Source: Ustilago trichophora (Eukaryota; Basidiomycota; Ustilaginomycetes; Ustilaginales; Ustilaginaceae). From it: a DNA stretch of 64,000 bases. The DNA lies in contig OOIN01000041.1 in assembly GCA_900323505.1 (NCBI GenBank), positions 124,001-188,000 of the forward strand, written 5' to 3'. Of the stretch, positions 31,228 through 40,594 are shown in pieces. A program made the position numbers and the translations under genes. Every line of letters starts with the position of its first letter. Positions within the stretch are counted from its first letter, which is position 1. Below the pieces are notes generated by a model. That model was not told the origin of the DNA. It saw only the letters and a program-made list of their open reading frames with translations, and searched no databases.

Positions 31228-33084
31228 ATGCCGCCAACACACTCGATTCGATCGTTACAGATGCCACCACGCCATCACGATCCAAATGGCGGCGGTCACA
31301 ATTTTCCCAACGCACCTCCCTCACCCTCCCTCTCAACCACAACACGAGCTTCTCTCGATTTCCCATCCCGACCCGCCGTCCTCATCACCAGAGCTGACCT
31401 ACGAACCTCCCTCGCAGCCTACGAAGCCCTGCTAGCCTCTGCAAAAGCCTATACCTCTGCCATGCTCTCCATGGCCAAAGCCTCATCCGATCTCGCCTGT
31501 GCCCTCGAGACATGTGCCCGCGTCAAAGGCGCCCACAACTCTGGTCCCGGCCTTCAAGCTGCCAGCGGTCTTCATTTCCTCAAGAGCAACTACGAGCAAG
31601 TCCTCTGCGACACGTTTTGGAAAGACTTTTCCATCCCCCTCCTCAGTCACTACGACACCTATCGATCCGCATGCACCGACCGTCAAGTCCTCCACGATAA
31701 AGCCGTCACCGACAAGTCCAAAGAGCTCAAGCAGGCAGAGGCACGCAACAATCGCGCTGGACGTAAAAAAGAACGCGATCTCAACTCGTTCCGTCGTGCA
31801 CTCGCCGAACTCCAATCCCACGTCGACGCAATCGACGAGCTCAAAGCACAGTACTACAACGAGGTGCTCGATGCCGAACAGGAAGTGTGGCAATTTATCG
31901 AGAGTAAAGTGGCACTGATCGTAAGATCGCAGATCGAGATCTCGGAAAGGATCAGTTCAAAAGGTTTGAACGATCCTGTGCTGGAACAGATGCTGGCGAC
32001 CATCCCGGATCCGTTTGGTAGCTATGGACCTGCAAAACAGGATGGAGAGATCTTTAGCATTCTTCCTCCCATTTCGTTGCTCAGTTCGGGTGCCAACAGC
32101 CTTCATAATACTAGCACCGAGGCTGCGACAAACGATACCAGCGTGACTGATGCCGATCTCACCTCCGAGGACGCCAGACCAACAGGGACCGCTGCTGCTG
32201 CGAATGGAAGTTCGAAAGCAAAACCCGTCCTACCGGCCAACATCATGTCTCCCTCTACACCTAGCAAAGGTCTTTCTCGAGGCATCTCGAGTTCGAGCAG
32301 CAAAACCCTAGCTGCATCTGCTACACCCACCCGTCCCCGCAGCAGCAGCAACTCGAACACAATCGACGACCTTCCCTCATCTTCCACCCCGAAAGGATCT
32401 CGAGCTACCAACGCCTCTTCAGCTGGAGCCACCCCCAAAGCGCGAAAATCCGCCTCTTGCACGCTCAACGGCCCCACCCACTTGGCAAGAGACTCTCTAC
32501 TCGGCCTCTCTTCGGTCTCTGAAGCCACTACAGCCATCTCGACTTCGGATGGCAGCCCACATACCGCGTCTGGTGGTCTATTTGGCTCTGAAAGTGTCGA
32601 TTTTGAAGAACTGCTTTCGAGGGAACAGCTTCGTAGAGACGCTAGTGACAACGGTGATGACGCAGACGCAAATGCAGATGCGGAAACAAACCCTCCATCG
32701 ACCGCGACCCAAGATTCTGAAGAACCAACGGCTACTCCTGACGCTGCGAACCCAACCGCAGCCGGAAGACTCAGACAGGTCCTAAGCATTATAGAAGAGG
32801 ACGCAAGTGGACCGTTGAGCAGAGCCGCGAGGATGGGGACTGCTTCGAGACCGGTTTCGTCGGTATACGATGCAGGACCGGATCCGTTTGCTGATCACAT
32901 TGCTGAGGCGAGACGCTCGGCAAGCCATCATGATTCCAGTAAACCAGCAACGGCAGCAGCAGCAACAGGCGACAGAGATGCAAGGGGAGAAGACGAGACA
33001 CTTGAAAACAACCCGAGTAGATCGTCAATCGACGATGGTGCCTCTCGTCATAGTCGCACACCGTCTAAACTTAGCATTGATTGA
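31228..33084 (+). CDS. IVY1: IVY1-like I-BAR phospholipid-binding protein
   Basis: 618 residues from the ATG at 31228. Residues about 50-285 are helical and coiled-coil-like: a conserved start LITRADLRTSLAAYEALLASAKAYTSAM, a central FLKSNYEQVLCDTFWKDF, and basic QAEARNNRAGRKKERDL. They are followed by a conserved DPFGSYGPAKQDGEIFSILPP box near residues 255-280. This matches fungal Ivy1 proteins, which in yeast carry an inverse-BAR fold, bind PI3P and Rab7/Ypt7 at the vacuole, and interact with Vps33. The C-terminal half is disordered and Ser/Thr-rich with many TP/SP sites, and probably phosphoregulated. The frame is open before the ATG but without another ATG. The family call rests on remembered motifs. 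Confidence 0.78.
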   Translation: MPPTHSIRSLQMPPRHHDPNGGGHNFPNAPPSPSLSTTTRASLDFPSRPAVLITRADLRTSLAAYEALLASAKAYTSAMLSMAKASSDLACALETCARVKGAHNSGPGLQAASGLHFLKSNYEQVLCDTFWKDFSIPLLSHYDTYRSACTDRQVLHDKAVTDKSKELKQAEARNNRAGRKKERDLNSFRRALAELQSHVDAIDELKAQYYNEVLDAEQEVWQFIESKVALIVRSQIEISERISSKGLNDPVLEQMLATIPDPFGSYGPAKQDGEIFSILPPISLLSSGANSLHNTSTEAATNDTSVTDADLTSEDARPTGTAAAANGSSKAKPVLPANIMSPSTPSKGLSRGISSSSSKTLAASATPTRPRSSSNSNTIDDLPSSSTPKGSRATNASSAGATPKARKSASCTLNGPTHLARDSLLGLSSVSEATTAISTSDGSPHTASGGLFGSESVDFEELLSREQLRRDASDNGDDADANADAETNPPSTATQDSEEPTATPDAANPTAAGRLRQVLSIIEEDASGPLSRAARMGTASRPVSSVYDAGPDPFADHIAEARRSASHHDSSKPATAAAATGDRDARGEDETLENNPSRSSIDDGASRHSRTPSKLSID

Positions 33085-34355
33085 AGGCTCTCAGCGTTGT
33101 TTAACGTACAAGATCGCCTCGAGCATGGCATTCATGCTTGGTAGAAACTGGTCTTTTTTTTTTTTTTTAATGATACCCCCTGTTATGGAAGTAAATCAGC
33201 TCGAGGATGTGTTTCGTGTCTGAGTGTCTGTGCGAGGAGGATGAAAAGGGTACGTTTTCAAGGGTCCACAAGAGATGGCGAGACGCACTCGCACGAAATA
33301 GCAAAGAAAGCAAGGGTTGTGTTAGAAGAGAGAATAACGTCACTCCGCTTGGACGCGCCAAGATGCAATCCGCAGTTGCGACACTGCAAGTTCTGCGTAA
33401 ACTCACATTGCTCGACCCTAGGATTCCACTTGTCCGCCACCCTTTGGAGAGAATACAGTACATGATGCTAAGTCCGGCAATGTGCAATGGAAAGGCTGTG
33501 CATGTTGGGGCGTGTACAAGAGTTGGTGTGACTCGGTGGAGCAGCGTAAGGGGGAAGAGGGTCGTTGGAGTGCTGCTCACAAGACCTCACCGCTTGCTTG
33601 CATGTTGCATTTCTTTGACCTTGTTCTGGAAGCTTTTTCGCTGGACTTGTGTGCAAGATTGTTCCCTCACCTCTTCCTCCAATTTTCTTCACGTATATGG
33701 TATAGACAGCAAAGAAAGTCTTGCCTCATCCAAAGGCCCTCAGTTACAGAAGAGACTGAACGATTGGTCGAACTGAACGAAAGAGAGACAGAGAGAGAGA
33801 GAGAGAGACAGACAGACAGGTGACGATCACTCAAAATCACACTGTACTGTAACACTAGAGCATGCTCGGGCCACCAAAATTGACGTGAGAGACAGAGAAG
33901 TTGTGTTTGGAAAATCTGCAGAGCTATGTGATGTTGCAGGGTTTCAAAGCACACAGCTCTAGTGCCTTAGAGGTTGGAAAGGGTGTGAGAGTGGGTCGCG
34001 TGCGCCGTTTCGTTGAGGATACCAACACACAAGTAACTTACTGTATGTGGAGAAATAACGGCGGAAGGTGGGAACGGGCCATGCGCGTCACTCTGCTTTC
34101 CTCTTTGGTTGAGGCTTAAGCTCTACCTGGCTCTGCTCTGCCGTGCTGCACTGAGGCTTGCAAGCGTCGTCACACACTCACACCACACAGTTCCATCCGA
34201 AAGCAGCTGTATTTAAACGCAGACCCTTCCTCCATCCGACGTTGTCACCTTCTTACCACCACACCAACACCACACACACAAACAAACACCTCCAACACTG
34301 TTCCAACAAACATACACTCTTCAAACCTCACTTCCATCCGGATCACATCTTGACA
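33085..34355 (+). promoter_or_regulatory. Intergenic region upstream of the RTC3-like gene
   Basis: 1.27 kb between two plus-strand genes. A TATTTAAA TATA-like box (about 34209-34217) lies about 145 nt before the ATG at 34356, followed by a C/A-rich leader. It also holds a T-tract (about 33154-33168), GA repeats (about 33780-33810) and TACTGTA at 33845. ORFs here have no domain, and no other gene is supported. Confidence 0.55.
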
Positions 34356-34727
34356 ATGCGAACATTCCACAAGGTCGTCTTCAAACCCGACTCTCAATCC
34401 ACCGACGAGTTCATGGTGATCGTAAATGGCGAAGAGTACAAGAAATGGATCAAGGGCGACAAGACCATCCCTCTCGCCGACGTAGTTGACTCGTTCGACG
34501 TCTTCCACACAGGCACCGGCGCCCAAGGTATCATGGGTAGACCCTCGAAACAGCTGCTCGATACCGTATTTGACAGCCACAAGGACGTAGACGTCGTCCA
34601 GCACATTTTGGAACGCGGTCAATTGCAGACTGCTACCCACAAGGAAGGCTACAGCACCACCAACGACGCCCAACAGGGTCAGAACAGTACCTCCAAAGGC
34701 AGCGGTGCCGGTTTCGGTGGTCGTTGA
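34356..34727 (+). CDS. RTC3: RTC3-like small SBDS-fold protein
   Basis: 123 residues from the ATG at 34356, which is preceded by a typical C/A-rich leader. The sequence corresponds to the N-terminal domain of SBDS/Sdo1 standing alone: FHKVVFKPDSQSTDEFMVIV, EEYKKWIKGDKTIPLADVVDSFDVFHT, GRPSKQLLDTVF and VVQHILERGQLQ. This is the layout of yeast Rtc3/Hgi1 (YHR087W), a small stress-induced protein linked to RNA metabolism and telomere-capping phenotypes. The tail is Gly/Ser/Asn-rich. Molecular function is not known with confidence. The TATA-like box and short C/A-rich leader suggest a highly inducible gene, which is inference. Confidence 0.85.
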   Translation: MRTFHKVVFKPDSQSTDEFMVIVNGEEYKKWIKGDKTIPLADVVDSFDVFHTGTGAQGIMGRPSKQLLDTVFDSHKDVDVVQHILERGQLQTATHKEGYSTTNDAQQGQNSTSKGSGAGFGGR

Positions 34728-34937
34728 TTCAATCTCATGCATTTGCCACCAGCTTAACATGAAGACGTCGAGGAGGCAAAACACTTGCTTATACCGCCAA
34801 ATCTCCCTAGTCTAAGAGACCCTCATCAACAGCATCCATTGCCCCTCCTCACACCCTCTCCTTCCATTTTTTCCCCCCCATCCAATCCATCCTCATCCTT
34901 TCAGCTTCGAATTTACTGTATTACAATCCAAATCATG

Positions 34938-34978
<41 letters not shown>

Positions 34979-35208
34979 GTTCAACGCGCAATGCTTATCC
35001 TTTTTTTTTTTTTCAAAGAGTCACACACATAGACACACATCTTGCCGCTCTTGCTCGTTTCAAGTCTTAACCTCTTGCCTGCTTTGAGGTCAAGACGCTT
35101 ATCACGGCCCACTTTGAGGTGTTTCTGAGTGCTCATCAATTACTCTGCATCAACGCAATCGCAATCGCAATCGCAAACACTCCAATCCCTTTTACGCAAG
35201 AGGTGATT
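34728..35208. other. Convergent intergenic region with CA microsatellite
   Basis: 481 nt between the RTC3-like and SNF5-type genes. It holds a (CA) run of about 17 units (34940-34974), a T-tract (about 35001-35012) and TCGCAA repeats (about 35157-35174). No gene is seen. Confidence 0.7.
34940..34974. repeat. (CA)n microsatellite
   Basis: About 17 CA dinucleotide units in the 3' flank of the RTC3-like gene. Confidence 0.9.
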
Positions 35209-37605
35209 TTAACGCCTTCTACGACCGCCAAATGACCTAGCTGCATCTCTACGGTTCCTTCTGGAAGCGCGAATGTTGGCCTCTTCTAGTTTTTCGATAT
35301 CGTCGTCGTTTAGTCTCTCCAAGAGTGGACCGAATTCTCGCGATTCGTGCCAATCACGCCAGATTCCTTCCAACGGTCGGGGTCCCCGGGATAGGATCTC
35401 GCGTACTGTGTACGTGGCGTTGTGGAGTCGCTGAGACGGGGTCAGAGTTGGGTTGACGGTGGTGACGGTCGAGACGGGTGCGACTGCTTCGGAGATCATG
35501 TTGGATAGTCGGGCCGAAGAACGTGTGGCAGGTAGGACAGAGGAAGACGAAGGTTGGATGGCAGGGGTGGATGTTCCTTCTCGCGTGGGAGCGGCTGTGG
35601 CCGTGGCGGTCAAGTGAAGTGTTTCAACATCTTCCTCATCGTCATCTTCTCCACCTGCTGCAGGAGTATCGGTGTTGCTTTCACCGGTATTACCCGTCGG
35701 ATCGACAGAAGCACGTGCAGATTCTTCTGCTTTCGCTTCTTCATCCTCCTTTTGCACAGGTGAGGACCTGACCTCCTCCTCCTCTTCTTCCGCAGCTGCA
35801 CCAGGTTGCACAGATACCTCTCGCGGAGTATTGGTCCCCGTCGCATCGGCCGATTGCAACTGCGACTGCGCTTCCGACGCCGTATCACCTCTCTCGAGCC
35901 TCTTGCGCTGCTTTTCGAGCTTCTCCGCATGCAACTCTGCCCACGCCATCTCGATCTCCTTCTCCTTATCCTTCAACACTTTGCCACTTCCCGCGAGTCC
36001 CAGTTCGAGTGCAGCACGCTTGTGATTGATCAACTGCTCGCGTACGCTGTTAGCGATCAACGACTGGGCTTCACCAGATAGCCCCAAATCATCGCACAGC
36101 TTCCTCGCAAACGATTCCGGAGTGAGTGGCGAACACAGATCCCACTCGAGTCGGTCGCGTAGCATGTGTCGCAGGATTTGCACCTCGTAATCGACAATGA
36201 CTCGCAGATCGTCTTCAAAGTCGCCTAGACCTTCGCCGGCGTCAAGTCGTTTGGCCATCTGCTTGCGCCACTGACGTTGGAGCTCGTCGGATCGTTCGAG
36301 ACCCCAATCCCAAGGTCGGCCTTCTTTGGTGGCTTCCTCCTCGGGGTCGTACTGGGACCATTCGGAGGCGGGTAGTGAAAGCTCGCCCTCTTTACCGCTG
36401 ATGCGTGCAGAGGCCCATACACCGCCAGCGGCGGGTTCCATCTCGATATCGGCAACTCCGGTGGCATCGTCAATCTGCTGGTTGATCATGTTCATGATCT
36501 GCGTAGCGTACGGCTCCACGGGAATGTCGAGGTCCTCGAGCAAAAGCTTGGCAAAGTGGTGGGGAGAGATGAGACGCTCGTTCATGTTCCATGTGAAAGA
36601 GTCTTTGATGCGATACTGCTCTGCTTCGAGATCGATCTTGATGGGAACCAAGATCTCGTTCCTGCCTGCTTGCCGCGCGAGATCGTCGTCGTTGTGGTAT
36701 ACGTGATTGGTGCGATGGTAGACGCGCTTTGCGACCATCTTGGACGCTGGTGGTGGCAGACCAAGATACGCTCGAGAAGAATCTTCCTCGTCGTCATCGA
36801 GGCCCCTTTTGGCACCTCGAGACGCCTCGTCCTCGGTACCTGCGCGCGACATGTCTTCTTCGAACTCGTCGTCGGAACTACCAGCCTCGGCGTAGCGGAT
36901 GAAGCCAGCAGCGGCGCGCCTGCTGCGTCCGGTGGCACGAGAGGCGCGGTAGGGCGTCGATGCGGTGGAGTACGTGTTGTCGTGGCTGGGAGTGCTGAGT
37001 GGGTCGAGAGGCTTGCCAGAAGGATCATACCATTCGGACTGGGGCATGGGCTGAAGCAAGTTGGTGGTGCCTGCCTTGATACGGGCAGGGAAAGTGCTGT
37101 ACATAGCTTGCGGGATGGTGGGTGCCGATGCTGCTGTTCCAAATGGACGTGGTGGAGCTGATGGCGTGCCCGGTGCGAGTGGAGCAGATCCTCGACCCAT
37201 AGAGTAAGCCGCTGGCAGTGACTGCAGAGCTAGCTGGCTGACACCATGTGTCTCGTGCGGCATACCAGATGTGGCTGGAAACGAGGGATGAGGGGAGAGC
37301 ATGTGCTGCTGTTGCGACAAAAGCGCAGAGCCTGCTTGTAACAAACTGCTACCTGATCCCGAAGGTGTTTGGTGGAACTGTGGGCGAGATGCGGATGGTT
37401 GCTGGAAGGCTGCCGGCGAGGCATAGCTGGGAGCCTCGTAGCGTGATGAGCTCGAAACACCATTGGCCATGGCAGCAGGCGGCACAGTGTTGGATTGTGT
37501 GTAGGGCGATGATGTCGCAGCGGCCGATGTGGATGGCGCAGAAGTCGGTGCAGGTGACGGATGACCAGACGTCGATTGACGCGTTGACCGACGTGGGCGA
37601 TCCAT
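35209..37605 (-). CDS. SFH1: SNF5/Sfh1 subunit of a SWI/SNF-class chromatin remodeller
   Basis: 798 residues from the ATG at 37605 (MDRPRRSTRQ). The SNF5 domain lies at about 310-545, with the two imperfect repeats typical of the family: ILVPIKIDLEAEQYRIKDSF...ISPHHFAKLLLEDLDIP and VIVDYEVQILRHMLRDRLEWDL...TPESFARKLCDDLGL. Each repeat has the acidic LExD-type helix. SMARCB1/Snf5/Sfh1 binds the nucleosome acidic patch and anchors the remodelling complex. Fungi may have both Snf5 (SWI/SNF) and Sfh1 (RSC); I cannot tell which this is, and the Sfh1 label is tentative. The C-terminus is acidic, Ser/Thr-rich, and ends in an Arg-rich stretch (RASRRNRRDAARSFGGRRRR). The N-terminal 250 residues are disordered. 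It shares a divergent 500-nt promoter with the mitochondrial AspRS gene. Confidence 0.88.
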   Translation of the reverse strand: MDRPRRSTRQSTSGHPSPAPTSAPSTSAAATSSPYTQSNTVPPAAMANGVSSSSRYEAPSYASPAAFQQPSASRPQFHQTPSGSGSSLLQAGSALLSQQQHMLSPHPSFPATSGMPHETHGVSQLALQSLPAAYSMGRGSAPLAPGTPSAPPRPFGTAASAPTIPQAMYSTFPARIKAGTTNLLQPMPQSEWYDPSGKPLDPLSTPSHDNTYSTASTPYRASRATGRSRRAAAGFIRYAEAGSSDDEFEEDMSRAGTEDEASRGAKRGLDDDEEDSSRAYLGLPPPASKMVAKRVYHRTNHVYHNDDDLARQAGRNEILVPIKIDLEAEQYRIKDSFTWNMNERLISPHHFAKLLLEDLDIPVEPYATQIMNMINQQIDDATGVADIEMEPAAGGVWASARISGKEGELSLPASEWSQYDPEEEATKEGRPWDWGLERSDELQRQWRKQMAKRLDAGEGLGDFEDDLRVIVDYEVQILRHMLRDRLEWDLCSPLTPESFARKLCDDLGLSGEAQSLIANSVREQLINHKRAALELGLAGSGKVLKDKEKEIEMAWAELHAEKLEKQRKRLERGDTASEAQSQLQSADATGTNTPREVSVQPGAAAEEEEEEVRSSPVQKEDEEAKAEESARASVDPTGNTGESNTDTPAAGGEDDDEEDVETLHLTATATAAPTREGTSTPAIQPSSSSVLPATRSSARLSNMISEAVAPVSTVTTVNPTLTPSQRLHNATYTVREILSRGPRPLEGIWRDWHESREFGPLLERLNDDDIEKLEEANIRASRRNRRDAARSFGGRRRR

Positions 37606-38105
37606 TTTGAGGATGATAGAGGACAACAAAGAAAGAAAGAAAGGGCGAATAGAGGTGATGGAAGTTGCGAAGGACGAAAGAGGCTTTCGCTCAGCGAGCC
37701 GAGGTCGAGATTGGAAGCTGAGCTGCACTCTCTGTGCTTTGGTGCCTTTGCCCCACTTAAGCCAAGCTCAAGACTGATATAATATGATACAGTATGATGT
37801 GATGTGATGCAAGTGGAAGAAGAATGAAGGGATGCGGTGTGGTGGTGCAACATGTCGCACACCTTTCATTTCACATCCAAAAAGAGCATCGCCGCGAAAT
37901 GCGAAAGCCCAGCCAAAAAAAAAGACGCGTTTGTCATGCTTGATCAAATCGGGTTCATCACTTTCCCCGATTGCGGCTCATTCTTCGCGATTCGGACTTC
38001 AAAAGGCTAAAAAAAAAAAAAGGGTCCTTCTCACCTCTTTGGCTGCTCAACAGCGCCGCTTTCTTCCTGTTTAAGAAACCACTCGCTACACTACAATCAC
38101 CATCG
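37606..38105. promoter_or_regulatory. Bidirectional promoter, SNF5-type gene / AspRS gene
   Basis: 500 nt between divergent starts. It has ATGATAC/GATGTGATG repeats (about 37780-37812), an A-rich stretch (about 37915-37924), ACGCGT at 37925-37930 and poly-A at about 38010-38021. Confidence 0.5.
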
Positions 38106-40460
38106 ATGCTGGCTCGAAACGTCAGAGCGATAGGTCGTCACGCTCTTCGTGAGCACTGCGCCTCGTCTTCTGCCTCTTTGCCACGCTCTTGCCGCTTCGC
38201 CCTCGTTGCACCTCCACATGGCGGACCTCAACCTCGTACTCGAACATACGCTTCCACCGCAGCATCGCGCCAGCCCGGCAATTCAACGCAGCCATCTTCT
38301 TCAAAGCCAACAAAATCGGGTCAAAGTCTCGCTCACGACGCATTCTATGGCGCCTTCCCATCCAGAACACATATCTGCGGAGAACTGCGCCCCTCACATG
38401 CAGACCAGCAAGTCATCCTCACAGGCTGGCTTCAGTCGTCTCGACAAGTGTCCAAGCAACTCGGCTTCCTCACAATTCTCGACCACACCGGTTCCGTCCA
38501 GCTCAAAGTTCAACCCACTGCCGACTCGCCCGCCCTCCTCGAATCTTTCGCCTCAATACCTCTGCAGAGTGCCGTCCTGATCCGCGGCAAGGTAGCTCTG
38601 CGTCCAAGCCAAGACTCGAACGCGACACAGTCGACAGGCGCAATCGAAATCCTCCCCTCGAGCTTCACCCTTCTCAACCCAGCCACCCGAGATCTCCCCT
38701 TTCAACCCTCTGATTCGGTCCACGCAGACGGCGTATCCGCTGAGCTCCGAGCCCGATATCGATACCTCGACCTACGTCGCCCTTCTCTCGCAGAAAACAT
38801 CCGGCTACGCAGCCGTGTCACGCATGCAGTACGAAACCATCTCTACCACCAGGGCTTTCTCGAGATCGAGACTCCCGTCTTACTTCGTTCCACACCGGAA
38901 GGAGCACGAGAATTCCTCGTCCCCACCAGAACATCTTCTACTCTTGCTGCGAACACGTCGTCGGAACCAACCTTTTACGCCCTCCCCCAATCTCCTCAGC
39001 AGCCAAAACAGCTCTTGATAGCATCAGGTGTCACGGACAAGTACTTTCAGATCGCAAAGTGCTTCCGAGACGAGGATGGAAGGAAGGACCGCCAACCAGA
39101 ATTCACGCAGATCGACCTTGAGATGGGATTCGTCAGTGGCGGACCTAAGTCGGATCAGGCAGCATCGCAAAGTGCCACCTCTCCAGAGAGCAAAGAGGTG
39201 GATAGCAGAGATGCTCAAGGACAATGGAGAATTGGCGGCCATCAAGTCCGAGACGTCATCGAGGCGCTTGTCTCGCGAATTTGGCAAGTCGCAGGCCGAG
39301 GAGAACTGTCCACACCCTTCCCCGTCATGTCATATTGGACCGCCATGTCTCGGTACGGTTCAGACAAGCCAGACTTGCGCTACGACTTGGCCCTACACGA
39401 CATTTCCTCGGGCTTCATCTCCTCCTCTGATGTTTCAGAGCCTCACGTCACAGAAACAAGCCTAGAGATCCTCCCATACCTCCACTCTTCCACAGGCTCA
39501 CTCTCCAAGAAGGAACTAGACACCCTCCTCCAACCCTTCAAAGGCAAAGTGGAGCGCTTCCGCATCGCCTCTCCGGACAACATTCACGAGCTAGCTGCAC
39601 TTTTACTCAAGAAATCGGCTCTCACCCGCTCCTTCCTCTCTGAGCTCTCTGACGACCTGCCCGCATCCGAAGTCAACGTTGAGCATCTCGCATCCGTCCT
39701 TCGCACCGCCATCACTTCCGAAACCCAGGTCACAGATTCACCACTCGACATCTTCATCTCTACCCGTCCCAACCCACCCGAAGGCGGCTCTACCACCCTT
39801 GGTGACCTTCGCAAGACCATAGCTGCCGCTCTTGCATCCAAGAACCTCCTTTCCTTCCGCACCAACGACGCTTTTGCATGGATCACCGAATTCCCTCTAT
39901 TCACTTTAGCTGATGAGGATAAGAACCAACTTTCCTCGCTCTCCTCTTCCACCGGTTCTACCACCAGATGGCAATCCTCCCATCATCCATTCACCGCTCC
40001 GGTATCATCCGACATTCCCCTCATTACACACTCTTCCCTTGACCCCGATTCCATAGCAAAAGTGAGGGGACAGCACTACGACCTCGTCCTCAATGGGCAA
40101 GAGATTGGTGGAGGATCTGTTCGGATTCACTCTCGAGCTTTGCAGGAGACTGTCTTTCGGGATGTTCTCAAACTTGATGAATCGGAGAGGGGGAGATTTG
40201 CACACTTGGTACATGCGCTGGATTGCGGTGCCCCTCCACATGGTGGGATCGCTCTAGGTTTTGATAGATTGATGGCAATTCTGTGCAATGCAGAGAGTAT
40301 CAGGGATGTCATTGCTTTCCCGAAACAGGGATCGGGAACGGATCCTCTCTTTGGTTCACCAGCGCCGCTGAGGGGCGAGGAAGAGTCGCAGGTTGCTGCC
40401 GAAGAGTTGTTGCGCATGTACGGTCTTTCAAAGGCCAAGGCGTCAAAGGAAGAAAAGTGA
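38106..40460 (+). CDS. MSD1: Mitochondrial aspartyl-tRNA synthetase
   Basis: 784 residues from the ATG at 38106. The basic, Ser/Ala-rich N-terminus (MLARNVRAIGRHALREH...) looks like a mitochondrial presequence. An OB-fold anticodon-binding domain follows (about 80-200: VILTGWLQSSRQVSKQLGFLTILD). The class II catalytic core has motif 1 around RYRYLDLRRPSL...NHLYHQGFLEIETPVL, motif 2 F320-R-D-E-D324 with GRKDRQPEFTQIDLEMGF, and motif 3 G718-F-D-R721. A large bacterial-type insertion (GAD-like, about 440-640) separates motifs 2 and 3. This organisation is that of bacterial/mitochondrial AspRS, distinct from the cytosolic enzyme. It charges mitochondrial tRNA-Asp. The terminal -SKEEK has no targeting meaning that I can see. 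Confidence 0.93.
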   Translation: MLARNVRAIGRHALREHCASSSASLPRSCRFALVAPPHGGPQPRTRTYASTAASRQPGNSTQPSSSKPTKSGQSLAHDAFYGAFPSRTHICGELRPSHADQQVILTGWLQSSRQVSKQLGFLTILDHTGSVQLKVQPTADSPALLESFASIPLQSAVLIRGKVALRPSQDSNATQSTGAIEILPSSFTLLNPATRDLPFQPSDSVHADGVSAELRARYRYLDLRRPSLAENIRLRSRVTHAVRNHLYHQGFLEIETPVLLRSTPEGAREFLVPTRTSSTLAANTSSEPTFYALPQSPQQPKQLLIASGVTDKYFQIAKCFRDEDGRKDRQPEFTQIDLEMGFVSGGPKSDQAASQSATSPESKEVDSRDAQGQWRIGGHQVRDVIEALVSRIWQVAGRGELSTPFPVMSYWTAMSRYGSDKPDLRYDLALHDISSGFISSSDVSEPHVTETSLEILPYLHSSTGSLSKKELDTLLQPFKGKVERFRIASPDNIHELAALLLKKSALTRSFLSELSDDLPASEVNVEHLASVLRTAITSETQVTDSPLDIFISTRPNPPEGGSTTLGDLRKTIAAALASKNLLSFRTNDAFAWITEFPLFTLADEDKNQLSSLSSSTGSTTRWQSSHHPFTAPVSSDIPLITHSSLDPDSIAKVRGQHYDLVLNGQEIGGGSVRIHSRALQETVFRDVLKLDESERGRFAHLVHALDCGAPPHGGIALGFDRLMAILCNAESIRDVIAFPKQGSGTDPLFGSPAPLRGEEESQVAAEELLRMYGLSKAKASKEEK

Positions 40461-40594
40461 GAATACAATTTGCATTGAAGACCAGCATAGAAATACATTT
40501 TCTTTATGGGCAAGACATCTACCACCTCTTCTCTCTCTCCAGTGCCATTTTTTTCGAGTGCCAAGCCCAAAGATAAGACCGACCGAGACAGAGT